From NCBI GenBank assembly GCA_036362985.1, contig JAYGXS010000001.1:47255777-47319776 (forward strand): a stretch of DNA of 64,000 bases, written 5' to 3'. The notes beneath the pieces are model-generated. The model had not been told where the DNA came from. It searched no databases and saw only the letters and a list, made by a program, of their open reading frames with translations. A program made the position numbers and the translations under genes. Source of the DNA: Ligula intestinalis (Eukaryota > Platyhelminthes > Cestoda > Diphyllobothriidea > Diphyllobothriidae). This document shows positions 1 through 11,400 of this stretch, piece after piece (position 1 is the first letter of the stretch; every line of letters starts with the position of its first letter).

Positions 1-707
1 TAATGCGCAAGCGGGCAAGCACACATTCAGATGTCCTTGTGGAGAATCGGAACTTTATTGAGATGGTACAATGAAGTTTAGCAACATCTTGCGTGCGAAA
101 AGATAGCAAACATCGGAACAAGAGAGGCATCAGGAAAGCCAACAGCTTACGTCACAGTTGAAACCGGCAGTAAAGGCGTCGTCCAATCCAGAATCATCCC
201 CGGTCCCTTCGTCTGGGATCAGCTCCTCGGTCTCTACAAGTTTCGTCAGATAGGGCAGAATTAGTGGAGGAAAGTGATGTTAAATAGTAATTTATATTAC
301 ACTTCACCTCCTAAGGGACCGAATTTCGAGGCACGGGATTCATAAGGTGAGGCGTCGATCGGAATACAGAAACCAGCGTCAGGGGAATTTATTCAGTGCG
401 AGATACCCGAAGAGCCGGAGAGCCAATCAGCTGAGAGGAAGCAGAAGACTCTGCAAGAAAGCCTGACCGGGAGTCTGTGGAAAGCGAGGGAGAAGCAGAG
501 GGGTTGGAAGTGAGCAGAGAGTGCTCAGTGGAGGTAAGTGCGGGTTCGGAAGGTAAAAATACTGGTAGGTCGGTAGAGGCGAATCCGCCAGAAGTATCCT
601 CCAAATCATATGGTTTAATTTCGTTTGAACTGGCGGAAAAGGTGGAGCCAATGTAGTCATGGGAAATCCCTGGAATAAAGACCATCCCTTAATGGACTTT
701 CACAATG

Positions 708-907
708 TTAAGTTACTTTATTAAGAGAGGAAGGCTTTCGCCTTTAAGCTTCCTATTCATCTCCAAAAATTGCAAAAAAGTCAAATCTTAACAATAGTAC
801 ATAAAACAAATAAAAGTCTTACCATCAGCGATAGGTGAGAGGCAGTTGCAAACTGCTGCTACTGACATTTTATTCATTATATATGTCGCAGTTTCTTAGA
901 AAATAAG
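708..907 (-). mobile_element. 3' end of a CR1-like non-LTR retrotransposon (copy A)
   Basis: Read on the minus strand, this stretch carries the last codons and 3' UTR of the same element seen more completely at 45.4-46.3 kb. It shares the block with the final ORF residues, the stop codon and the terminal run ending in AAGTAACTTAA-like units. It is 5'-truncated, as is usual for target-primed reverse transcription. It abuts a gypsy integrase fragment directly. Confidence 0.75.
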
Positions 908-909
908 AA

Positions 910-1140
910 GGATGTTGAAGGGCCCGATCCAGTGGGACGCAAAATTTTTGGATAATCCGCTCAGCAGGCTATCTCCGTACCAGAAAACCTTGTCGCCATA
1001 CTGTTAAGGGGCACCATGCACTCGAGGGTCGATGTAATATTTCTGCCGCTGGTGGGCCGTGCACAGGCATTCCCGGTTGAGCTCGTCACTGTAATGGGAA
1101 TACATGCGCTCAGATAACAAGGCTCGCCAGTAGTTAAGAA
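910..1140 (-). pseudogene. Ty3/gypsy integrase C-terminal fragment
   Basis: Translation of the minus strand gives the gypsy integrase C-terminal signature: AHQRQKYYIDPRVHGAP, then a GDKVFWY-like segment and a W-x-GPF motif. These belong to the GPY/F region that follows the integrase core. At least one stop codon interrupts it. It is a decayed fragment in the orientation opposite to the integrase piece at 1.5-2.2 kb, so it comes from a separate insertion. Confidence 0.7.
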
Positions 1141-1504
1141 ATACGAAAGACGAAGAAAGCCGGGTGGCGCTCTGGCAGGAAATTAACTTGTGTTTACCGA
1201 ACTGGGAAACGAAATGATAACGCAGATGCCCTCTCTTGAATTTCCCCCAACGGTGATTTCATGGCTTCCACTAACAATATAGTTTCTATAAATGTGACTG
1301 AACAAAATCGTCGCAATTGGGAGGTAGCCGAGAGCGCTGACCTTGACACTGCAGTAGTTTATGATCATCTTCCTCACGGTCAAAAATATCCTACAAACAG
1401 TGATTCACGCGGCTCTTCTGGGGCAGCCTACTCTATCCGTAACACGTGGTCCTATCTGATAATGACATTTTGCTCGTTCGAAATGAGGTTATCCATAAAA
1501 CTCA

Positions 1505-2250
1505 GGTAGTTGTTCCGGACAGCCCGGTCCCTTCGGTACGCACAGACCTACACCGCAAACCAGGCCATGATGGGTATAAGATGACAGAAGCAGAAACTCG
1601 TCAGTGATGTCGGTGGCTGCAGGTTCGCTGACAAATTGCTACTTTCAGCAATACCTACGCCATTAAATCTCCCAATCAGTGCCCACGAGTGCCGTTAAAA
1701 GCCATGTCTTCCAGCTTTCTAGTCTTAATGCGTTGGTCTGTATACTGTTGGCCTCTTCTTTTTACCACATCTGGCCATCGATTTATCCTGGCTGTGGTCA
1801 ATTACTTCACCAAATTGGCAAAAGCAGTACCCTTTTATGACAGGATGCCGTTTCGGTGATGACATTTGTATTCAGCAGTTGCACATATCATCTCGGAGCG
1901 CCTTGGTTCATCCTGTTCAATTGTGATGCAGGTTAAAAGCCGCATATTACGTGAGGTGTATGATCAATAGACATCTACAAGACCCAAACGACTTACACGC
2001 AACCGGAGGGAAATGGCCATGTCAAAAGAATAAACCACACACTTATTGAACTTTTTAAGGCCTTTGTGGAAGAGGCAAACCTTCATAATTAGGATGAACG
2101 CCTTCCATGTGCGATGATGGCTTACCATGCCGGCAAACACTCATCAACCTGATACGGTGCGTTCTTTATGCTCAAATGGCGCCATTTCCGGTTATTGGCA
2201 GACTCACGTTTACCAGTTGCTATATGCTTCGTATGCACATCAGGAGCATA
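1505..2250 (+). pseudogene. Ty3/gypsy integrase remnant (zinc-binding and core domains)
   Basis: With frameshifts allowed, the plus strand shows an integrase H2C2-like lead (a VVP segment and an HRKPGHDG-like histidine segment). The catalytic core start follows as RFILAVVNYFTKLAKAVPF, then EGNGHVKRINHTL, then an AYHAGKHSST segment. These are the ordered landmarks of a gypsy integrase (DDE core). Many stops and shifts make it a pseudogene. The matching C-terminal part lies at 3844-4090 in the same orientation, with about 1.6 kb of unrelated sequence between. Confidence 0.7.
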
Positions 2251-2639
2251 AGTGGGGGAACTACAGTAACTATTTCTGTCTACTCAAAACCCTGCAGTCG
2301 AATACGTAGGCGCTGCGGCACTAAGACAAGCAATTCTTTCAAAAGGTAAGTCAACGGCACCCCCTTACAAATGCGTGAGTTGTTATGAAGTTACCGGCCT
2401 GACAGTCACACCTGCCCATCACCGGGTATCCTACATATCAGCCCGGATGAGGCCCAGGACGCACGTAAGCTTGTTATTTTTAATTCTGTTATTATGGGCT
2501 TGTTTGCCTAACCGCAGCAGTAAAGTTGCTTTATTAAATACAAATAATTCTTATCTAGCTAACCGAAAAAAATAGCCGGCTGTAACTTCATTACCCATTT
2601 TAGACACAAATGTACCTTTTAGTTTTCGCAGTCCAGTCT

Positions 2640-3180
2640 CTTAGATAGATTTGCTTAAAAAAATACCACTTTTTTATGACCAAAATGCATGGTAGATCTA
2701 CAGCTATTATCAAATACACGTTTCTTTAAACTTTTAGCTTACTTAAATTCCCATCTAGGCTATGACTGCTAACAAGGTTAAAAATTACTACACGCACGAA
2801 CAGGCCGCGCTGCAGTTTGCCACTTAGTGGCTTTAGCAAGAATGCTTACTATAACTAGCACTTTAAGCATAGGCACAACACTTCTAAGAGAATTATCCTG
2901 AAAAATTGTACACGTCACTTTGTTCCGACCTAAATGCATGATCGATCTTCACTTTTCATTACATATACCTTTGTTGAACCTGGATAGGCCTTGTGTATCA
3001 CTTTACAACCGCTCAATTATTATCCAAATGCTTATCATTATTACCACATACAGATTGGGAGTGCATACTGGGTGCAACTCATTAAAAGCACACATAGGCA
3101 GTTCCTATAGTGTACTATCAACTAGCCTTAATAAGCATGATAACTTGAAATTAGCACTTTAGCATAGGCACGTACTTATA
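2640..3180. repeat. Two diverged direct repeat units, about 280 bp each
   Basis: Unit 1 (about 2640-2895) and unit 2 (about 2920-3180) share ordered matches. GACCAAAATGCATGGTAGAT pairs with GACCTAAATGCATGATCGAT near their starts, and AGCACTTTAAGCATAGGCAC pairs with AGCACTTTAGCATAGGCAC near their ends. No coding potential was seen. The family is not recognised. Confidence 0.55.
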
Positions 3181-3843
3181 GCAGCAGTATCTTAGTCCGT
3201 ACCTATCAGAAACGTATACAGCTCGATCGGTTGTGTTGAAAGTGCAGAAACCAAGGCAAACGCTGCTGTTTTCAGGACCCCAAACATGTACGCACCCGAA
3301 CTAGTTAAATCCAGAGTCACAATCCTTGTTTAGACCAAGGGGATATGAGCCCAGTGCTGACTTCAATCAGCATCACTTCTGACAAACAAAATAATCAGTA
3401 ATATTACCAGCAAGTACTGTCACTAAGCTACACTCCAGTAAGTAGAATTCGAAGAAGCAGTATTGGTGGTAGCAGTACCAGTCCTGGTTTACTAAAGGCT
3501 GGCTGAACACCTACTAAGGGTGAGCTTAGGGTAAATAGTACAGTAGAACCAGTGCAAAAGGCTACTGTCACTTAAGAATAAATTAGGCAGTGTTTCGGCT
3601 TGCATGTAGAAAGCATCCTACGCTGGAACCTGTGCAGTCTTAGAAACTCCGGGTGTAGGTGAAGATTTCGGAGCCGTTAATTACATCCTCTATTACTTTA
3701 AAGATAACACCTGAGACTGTCACCTTCGGGACCGATCTTTCGGTGCACTTAGTGGACTTCATCGAAATCGATGGTCGAACACAAACACACTGGCCTGTCA
3801 CCACCTTGGCATTTCAGCAAATTTATACCGTCGTTAGCAAGGC

Positions 3844-4090
3844 CTTATGATGTTGTGGATGACCAAAATCCCAATAATTATGTCCTCCACGACGCACCCA
3901 TGCTGAATAACACAAAGTAAACTGCCCATTTTAATAAACTTAAGCCGGTTCGTGGCCGAAAAAATAGTGCTCAAGTAACTTCACTTCCTATCGTTCCCCC
4001 AATATTAGTCCTCTTACCAGTATCAATGGAGATCATGGAAACTTTGCCATTGAAAGCCCTGTGGACTGGACCCAAACGGAGAGGGGGGGG
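3844..4090 (+). pseudogene. Ty3/gypsy integrase C-terminus, possibly followed by an LTR start
   Basis: The plus strand reads PYDVVDDQNPNNYVLHDAPM and then, after one stop, HFNKLKPVRG. This is the NY-x-L and VH-x-N-x-LKP pattern that ends gypsy Pol. After a G-run, the sequence at about 4091 begins TGTAACGGCGCCACGG, which has the TG start expected of an LTR. I cannot define the LTR end. The piece is the downstream half of the element whose integrase core is at 1.5-2.2 kb, or of a related copy. Confidence 0.55.
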
Positions 4091-4099
4091 GTGTAACGG

Positions 4100-5240
4100 C
4101 GCCACGGTTTAATCTATGGTTCATGCTTATACAAGATGCTCTTAAGAAACTTGTAATTGATGTGGTTTTTGCTATTACTCAGACAGAGCCGACACCGAAG
4201 GAATGAACTCAATGGAAATTAGATAGACCAACTTGGAGGGTTAAACACCTTACGTTTCCTTCGTAATGATTACAGTAAGCCTCCTTACTCCCGTCCTACG
4301 TTACTGTATTATACTTGTTGAGTGCATGAAGGTGTTGTTGAATAGTTATTTATACAACAGTAAAGGTAGAAAAAATATATAAAGATGAAGAACGAATATG
4401 TCCAATAAAAAGCGTCCCAGGAGGCAAATAATTTTATAAATAACCTTCCCGCGAGTATGCGCGCCATTTCAAGGTGATTATTTCCACATAATTCAACTTC
4501 TCTCGATATGAATAGATATATCTGCTATGCAGCTATAAAGCTATTACTAATTCTGGATTTGAATTAAAGCAGGCATAAATGCCAAGATTTATTGGTATAA
4601 ATTAATTTCGCGGCAGCTACTCAGCTGCTTTTTCCTGCTGAATAAGGATCCTTTGATCGAAGGATCTTCGAAGATCACGAGAGCTCTCGTGACATAGAAC
4701 AGATGGGAATTTCACAGAATGAATGGCATAAGAGCAAGGAACGTGGTTCGGTTAAAAAATAATCGATAAAGGACAGTGCGTTAAGTCAACGTATGGGAAG
4801 TAGTGGGTGCACCCACATGAGAGATGTTAATGATAAACACCTGGGAATTAAATTTAATGACCAAGTACCAGGGTAATTAGAAGTTGACCATATGGTCAAG
4901 CTGCTTGTGTAGGTCGGGTTTCGCCCATCGCATGTAGGCAGCTTCCAAATAACGCAGGGTTCGTTTTGTTCGGCCCGAAAAAGTACTCAAAACGCTCCTT
5001 TGATGTCGACAGAATGACCGCTGTCTAGATTCAATATATCCTGCCGTTCATGCCCGCTTTAACTTTGTATCGGAGAACAAATGCTTTGAATTTGTATCAG
5101 TTAAATTAATCTGCTGCATTCCGCATAAGTTGCGGCATTCGCAGTTATTTTTGCTAACCATCCTGCTGATAAAGAGAATTTTCATTTTTCAAATTTAGCC
5201 TTAAAGCTATAAGCCCCTAGTGACATGTTTTTTCTTTTCT
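4100..5240. other. Intergenic sequence without a recognised gene
   Basis: The stretch is AT-rich with no convincing exon. A perfect 18-bp palindrome centred on GAGCTC lies at 4675-4692. It is the upstream flank of the perilipin-like gene and may include the end of the putative LTR. Confidence 0.4.
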
Positions 5241-5245
5241 CAGGC

Positions 5246-5420
5246 ATGGGCGAATTCACAAGGCGCGTTCTAAGCTATCAAATAATCAGTGGCCCTATAA
5301 GCTTGTTTGGCAGCGCTGTTGAGTGGTTGCTTGGGCCTGATCGATATAACAGATGGTTTCATTTTGGCCTACAAGCAGTCACTCTCGTGAAGGACCAGAC
5401 CGTGGCAGTTACAGGCACCG
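5246..5420 (+). CDS. Exon 1 of the perilipin-like gene
   Basis: A pyrimidine tract plus CAG acceptor ends at 5243, and ATG follows two bases into the exon at 5246. The exon encodes 58 residues starting MGEFTRRVLSYQIISGPISL and ends in phase 1 at a GTGAGT donor. The RVL..-ISGPISL-like start fits an N-terminal PAT region. The acceptor so close to the ATG implies either a 5' UTR intron or spliced-leader trans-splicing. Confidence 0.65.
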
Positions 5421-8400
5421 GTGAGTTTATAGTCGTATTTTTCAGCAACTGCTATATTATTATTGATACAGACAATAGACTACAACTGTCAGTCGGGGTG
5501 TACCCTGTATACTTAAGAAAACTTTCGTAGTTACTAGTTACGTCATTTAATCTAGTTTTGTTCCCTTAAAGTGAAAGTTCACGTTTCACGCCTTTACGGC
5601 TTTTTTCTCACAACGTGCAACACCGAAACAATGGCTAGTCTATATATTTGAGGTATTTAAAGGTTTGAGAGGCATTTTCACGTGTGTTAACCACTGCATG
5701 ATGTAAGAGTGAAACGCTACTCGCAGTTTTTCTTGCAATTTTATTATAAGATAGGTAATTGCAGGAGCGCTTGCATGTTTTTTTTGCCATCAATTCAGTA
5801 TGTTCCAAAGGACTGTAGATAAAGATATCGAAACCTCACTCAACACAAAAGCTCGTTCATGCCTCATTCGACCTGGGATCCGGTGGTACCGGACCGTGGC
5901 AAGAAAATAGCGAAGAGGGGAACCCTAATTTTGCGTCACCGACTAGAATTAAGCTAATATGAAGCATTTAGTGTTAACTAATATGGATGAGATTTCTATG
6001 TTTTATTTTCAAAAAAATTACGAAAGTTCGTAATTTTTTGGTGGAGATGAGGTATGAAAGTGGGAGGCCTAAAAGCAAAGCTGCTCTCTATTTTTCGCGA
6101 CGATATCTGTACGACTTAGAGGCTGCTCACCAGGGTAAAGTTTCTATGGAAGATTTACTTCCCAAACGAAGTCCAGCAATTTTTTTAGAAACTGACCTTC
6201 AAAGTTTAGGTAGACAGCCGGTCGATCGTATTATCACTTTCGATAGTCAACGATCTAGAAAGCTCGATGGTCCGTTTCTTGATTTGATAAGGTTTGCTGA
6301 TGTCCATATACATTTTGGTTTCCTTCTAAACTGTCATGTTCGTAATAGCTAACAAAAGCCTCACGTTTGACTTGCGCATTCGCGGCCACTGTTTCAAAGC
6401 AAAACAACGAATCTTTACAGTAATATGCCTTTACGAGAGTTAAAGTAATAGGATCCGATAGTAAAATTTCAAAACGATTTTTTGTCTTTAGCTACCGTAG
6501 ATCGTCTTGACAGTATCGCATGCCGACAAATTTTGGACCGTCTGGAATCGTTAGTGCCTCAGGTGACCAAATCACCCGAAGAAATTTTAACACCACTCGC
6601 TGATCGAGCCATAAGTCTGGCTGAAACTTTTTTGGCATACTTTGTTGATTCGTCAGAACCGGTAAGTCTCTCCTGCACTGGACAAAATCACGGTGTCACG
6701 TACGACATTTTGCTCCTTTTCCATCCGTAAAGTCTGTCAGCGAGTTAATTTAACCACCTTCTTTCTATTTATTTGCCAACAGACCTTTTCAAAAGTAATA
6801 GCCTGCTCTAGGGACCTTTTTCAGTGCCATTAATGGTTTTAGTGTTGACTTTAGGAAACCCTAATTTTGCTGCGTGCCATTATTTTCACATTTCTAGTAA
6901 CCTTTAAGAGTAACTCCATGGATGTTTGTTTCGATAATTGCAAGGACTTCTAGCAAGTAGTTTTACTCCATCCACATATATAAAAGGAGTAATTCTTAGC
7001 GTACCCGAGGGTCTCCGATGCACTTTCTTTTTTACTCTATTAGAGATGAAAATGTCGCAGGCTTTTTGCAGCAGAGAGGTTGAATCGGACCCCTTAGGGG
7101 TAAACCCTACTAGGATTTTAAACAATGTAAAGCCTGATTCTTTTGCCCCGGTTTTAATTGAAAGTTCTTTGCAGCACCGAATAGGATTGGATATATTTGT
7201 TCCGGCTTAGACATTTTTGCTTAGTAAAATAACATTGTGCAGCTCTTTGCCGATGTCATCGGTTGTGGTCACAGCTAAAGTCACTTTAAAAGGGTGTTGT
7301 GCGTCGCTTGTGTCCCAGGACCCTTTAATATTCTTCTTGCTTATTGTGTGCACTGCCTCGCATGCAAAATTTCGTTTGGACAGCCTTAATGTCGAGTGAA
7401 CCTTATCGCACTCGTCTCGTCATGCCCTCGATTTGTGCACACCGCACCCCCCCCCCCCTAAATATTGATTATGTTCGCAAGACCGTATTGTATTTTTTTC
7501 TTGCCAGCTGGTAGTCGTACACTTGTGATAATGTTTAACTCTCTTGATCCTTTCATTTATTGCTATCTGCTCCTAGATATCTCTCGGAAAGATAAAAAAC
7601 TTAGGTAAGTGATTCCGAAGAATGTCTCCTTTGGTAGTTAGGCAAAATGGTAACAAAGCCCGACGATCTTCTGTTACTTGCAGTAAGAATAACGATTTAG
7701 CGGATGGTGACGCCTGAATAGTGCGAGCTTGCGGAATCGCCGACGTCAAAGCCAGTGCCCCTTTTTTATTGCCAGCAAGCTTAATAGTACCTTTTGCTGC
7801 AATTGGGAATTTCTTGATGTGAATCGCTCTTACGCAAAGTTTCCAATTATAAGTTAATATACAGTTGTATGTTGAATTGGCCGAACTATTCTGTCCTCTG
7901 TTGCTTCTAAATATGAGGTTTAGTCGAGACGCTTCCAACGCCTTCCTATTTATTCGAATGCAGCCTTAAGTCCGTAGTCCAGTAAGTCCGTAATTTTTGA
8001 TAATTTTAATTAATTTCAAATTAGTTGTGTCAATGAAGTTGGTTGACATCACCGCTGTCTCATAGCCCATTGTGCAATTTTTGTTCATTTGCGTGATCTT
8101 TTGTTTGTTGATAGACAAACTGTGCCACTAGTCCACCGCTGAGCCACGCCGACCGTCTTGCTCGTCTACATTCCACAGTCATGAGTATACAAGCCGTAAA
8201 ATCCGCTCTGTCGACCAGCTCTTCGGTGTACCAGAAGATGCAGGATTCTCTTAAAACGCTTCTCTCCCTAGCCCGCCGTTCTCCTGTTAATGAGAAATCT
8301 GACTCAACAGCTACTCCTGGTGCCATTTCCTTCGGAAGTGCTGCCGTCGGTCTCTCCCAACTTCTCTCGCAGTACCAATCGGCTTCTGTGATTGCATTCC

Positions 8401-11400
8401 CAAAGTTCCAGAGTTTCATCGACGGAGCGGTTTCCCAGGCTCAAGAGCTTCTCACTGAAATTCGCCAGGTATGCGTGACATATATCTTCTCATTCTACAC
8501 TCTTCTTAAGCGTTCACCCGCTGTTGTTCATTTTCTAAGTAAGGAAATTCGCGGCTGCCCTAACACTACCCCGTATCACAGTATTCGGCTGGCATATTAA
8601 GACTTAAGACCTGGAGTTGACTACCTTTTTAAATAGAGTGTAATAATTCACTTCTTACCCTATTTCTCGCTGGGTGAATGTTGACCTCTTTACTTTTTCC
8701 CCTTGTCTCACACAGAATGGTCCGACGGAATTCGTTGTGGAGCAGTTAAATGCCCTCACGCGAGGTCTGCACACTACTCTCCTCTCTCTCAATACCACTA
8801 GGACTGCTTGGTTCCAGGAGATGTTCTCTAAAAACAGCGAGGAGGCAGAGAAGAGGTCTCCTGCAGAACTTTCATCGGCATCTGCACAGGTATCTTTCAC
8901 CGCGCACATTTTTCTTCTAAACCATTTATTTACAGGTTTTGGGTCTATCTGGCCACAACGAGGAGAAGAGGAGTTTGTTGATAATTAATTGTTTCGAACA
9001 CTTCAGTGTTTTAAAAAATTAAACCATCTGCTCAAAGTTGATAAATTCGCTATCCTCGGCAGTTGGCAGGCCGAATCCCTTGGATGCAGGAGAGGATCAT
9101 TGTCACATGAGAGCTGTGTTCATTGGTGGACCCCTTCTTGTGTGAATACATATTACCGATTGCAGTCAACAAGATTTGTCTCTGTAACCCGGTCGATAGA
9201 TCGTTTGACTGGACAGCCAAGTGACTCATTGTCATACTCAGGTTCCTGAAGGCTTAGCTTGACGAAAGATTTAGTGATGACGGCAAGTAAACCGGAAATT
9301 ATCGGTCCAATCACCGCATCCTTTGCTGGCACTGTCTCTCCAAATTCTCTTTACTAGGCTGTGGTATGGGATTCAGCAATAAAACTATGCCTTTATACAC
9401 CAGTTTATAGATTAATCACGCTGGCTCCAGATATTTTGATTCGAACTGCGTGCTTCGGTCTTAAATGGGCTCCAATAAAATAGATATAAGGCTGATGGCT
9501 GACTGAGATAATTTGATCATTTGAATGGAGTATTTTACTGCGTTTTCCTCAAGTTTAAGCCCCTGGGAGATTCGTTCTCCATATGTTTCACAGGAGGCTT
9601 CCTCTACCAGCTGAATATGTAGATCGATCTCCGGACAGATGGTAAATGACTGTGTGCAATCATCATGAAACACATTTTATTTGCTTTCACCTTGACTACT
9701 GCTTTCAATCATTACTGAACCCTGCAAAACTATTGTTCTTAGTGCTTTGCAGTCTCCTTATTGTGTGTATCCGTGGAAATTTTCGCTATATTTTTGTTAG
9801 TTCGTTCCTTTGGCGAAGGACTCAATCTTATAATAGCTGTATCCACACCAAGGGACAAACTGAGTTGCTCATTTTACCACATTTGTCTATAATTACTCTC
9901 TTCGTGTCCGCAGTTGTGCATGATAATGCATCACCTTCTGTCACCGTAATCGACTAATGATCCACCATCTTGACTGATGAAGCCTGAATTAGTATACACC
10001 GGTGACTGAACTCTCCAGAGGGCTGTCTTATTTAGCTTCTGCTTGTCTTTAACTACTTAAGAGGTCTAGCACACATAGGCAGTTTCACATCTGGCATTAT
10101 ATTCGCATCCTTCTAAGTAGAGACTGCTCTGAATGTCACTTCAGTAGCTTTAGCTTTGATCTTTACTGCCCACCATTTATGGCGTTTAAATTTCCCCTCC
10201 CCTGTGGTTACGTTTTCTGGTGCTCCAAATTAGGAGGTGAATTTAATATTCTCATAATCATTAACTAACAGGCACATTGTCAGGCTACCGCAAAATTAAA
10301 GTCACTACTTACGATTTTTTCCAAAAGCGGTCTATCACTTAGACTTCCCAAATTTGTCCCAAGGGGTGTTTTTCTTGACAGATCGTAGTACCGTTATAAG
10401 ATGTTGGTCTAGTGCTAAATCATTGTTCTTTTTGGTATATATTTTTGATGACTGATTGCTGAGTGTCTATCATCTTCGGTTGGGTGTTTTCTATTCCGAG
10501 TACTGGTTGGACAGGTGAATTCCCTGACCTCTCAGCAATTAATATGGCTAAAAATTGCGAAGTTCTATGTTGCTTGCGGAGACGCCCGATTATTTTTAAA
10601 CCATGAAAGGACTGACGATAGTCCAGGGCTCCTCACTTGGACGGTCGACGGCCACAAAGCCTTCCGTTGTATTCTGTTTTGTTTCATGAATGCGGTTTCC
10701 AATTTCCTGCAGCCAACGGAGAAATCAAAAGTCCTCCACCTTACTACCGTTATCCTGTCCTTATAATACGTACGGTAGATTTCCTATTTCATGAACTGTC
10801 AAAGTAAATTCTGAAATGTGTTTCGATTCGTTCAAATGTCTTAATTAGGTTTTTAATATTAATTATCGTGGAGCCCACTATCAGGCTATTTCCGTCACGT
10901 CAAGATACCGGCAAAAAGAAAAAAGTGGCTCTATTCACGGAGAGTAAGGGATAAGATAAGATAAGGGGTCATGGTAAAAGGTCATAGAATACTCAAAGTT
11001 AAAGGATTACAGGACATGCACATCTGTTATGGAGACAGACCGGCTTTCAACTTCTCAATTTCCGCTTCTTCACACGTGAGGTAGCGTGCTAGAACTGGGA
11101 GTATAGAATGCTGATATGCCGATGTACGGCAAGACATATGACGGAAGCTTTGAATTTGGTGCTTAGAATTGCCCCCAAAAATTTCCAGAAATTTCCGACC
11201 GGACCACTTTCGTTATCACGGCTCCCTTATGTTTAGTGTTCGTAGGAACTCTGAATCATGTGAGTCATGTTTTTCTAAATTGAACTACGATTCTTCGATG
11301 CGTCTTCAGCGCAATATGGTATTATTTTCGGCTGACGTTAGGTGACAGGATCGTTTACAATCAAATTAATCACATGTACGCAACGCATGCTAAAAATGGT

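Noticed and set aside
3659..3850. 63-codon ORF as a gene
   Set aside because: It overlaps the degraded gypsy Pol region and has no independent support.
6938..7210. 90-codon plus-strand ORF as an extra exon between exons 3 and 4
   Set aside because: No acceptor/donor pair gives the phase needed, and exon 3 joins exon 4 directly in phase 0.
7573..7938. 121-codon minus-strand ORF in an intron of the perilipin-like gene
   Set aside because: No splice sites, domain or repeat similarity. Length alone is not enough.
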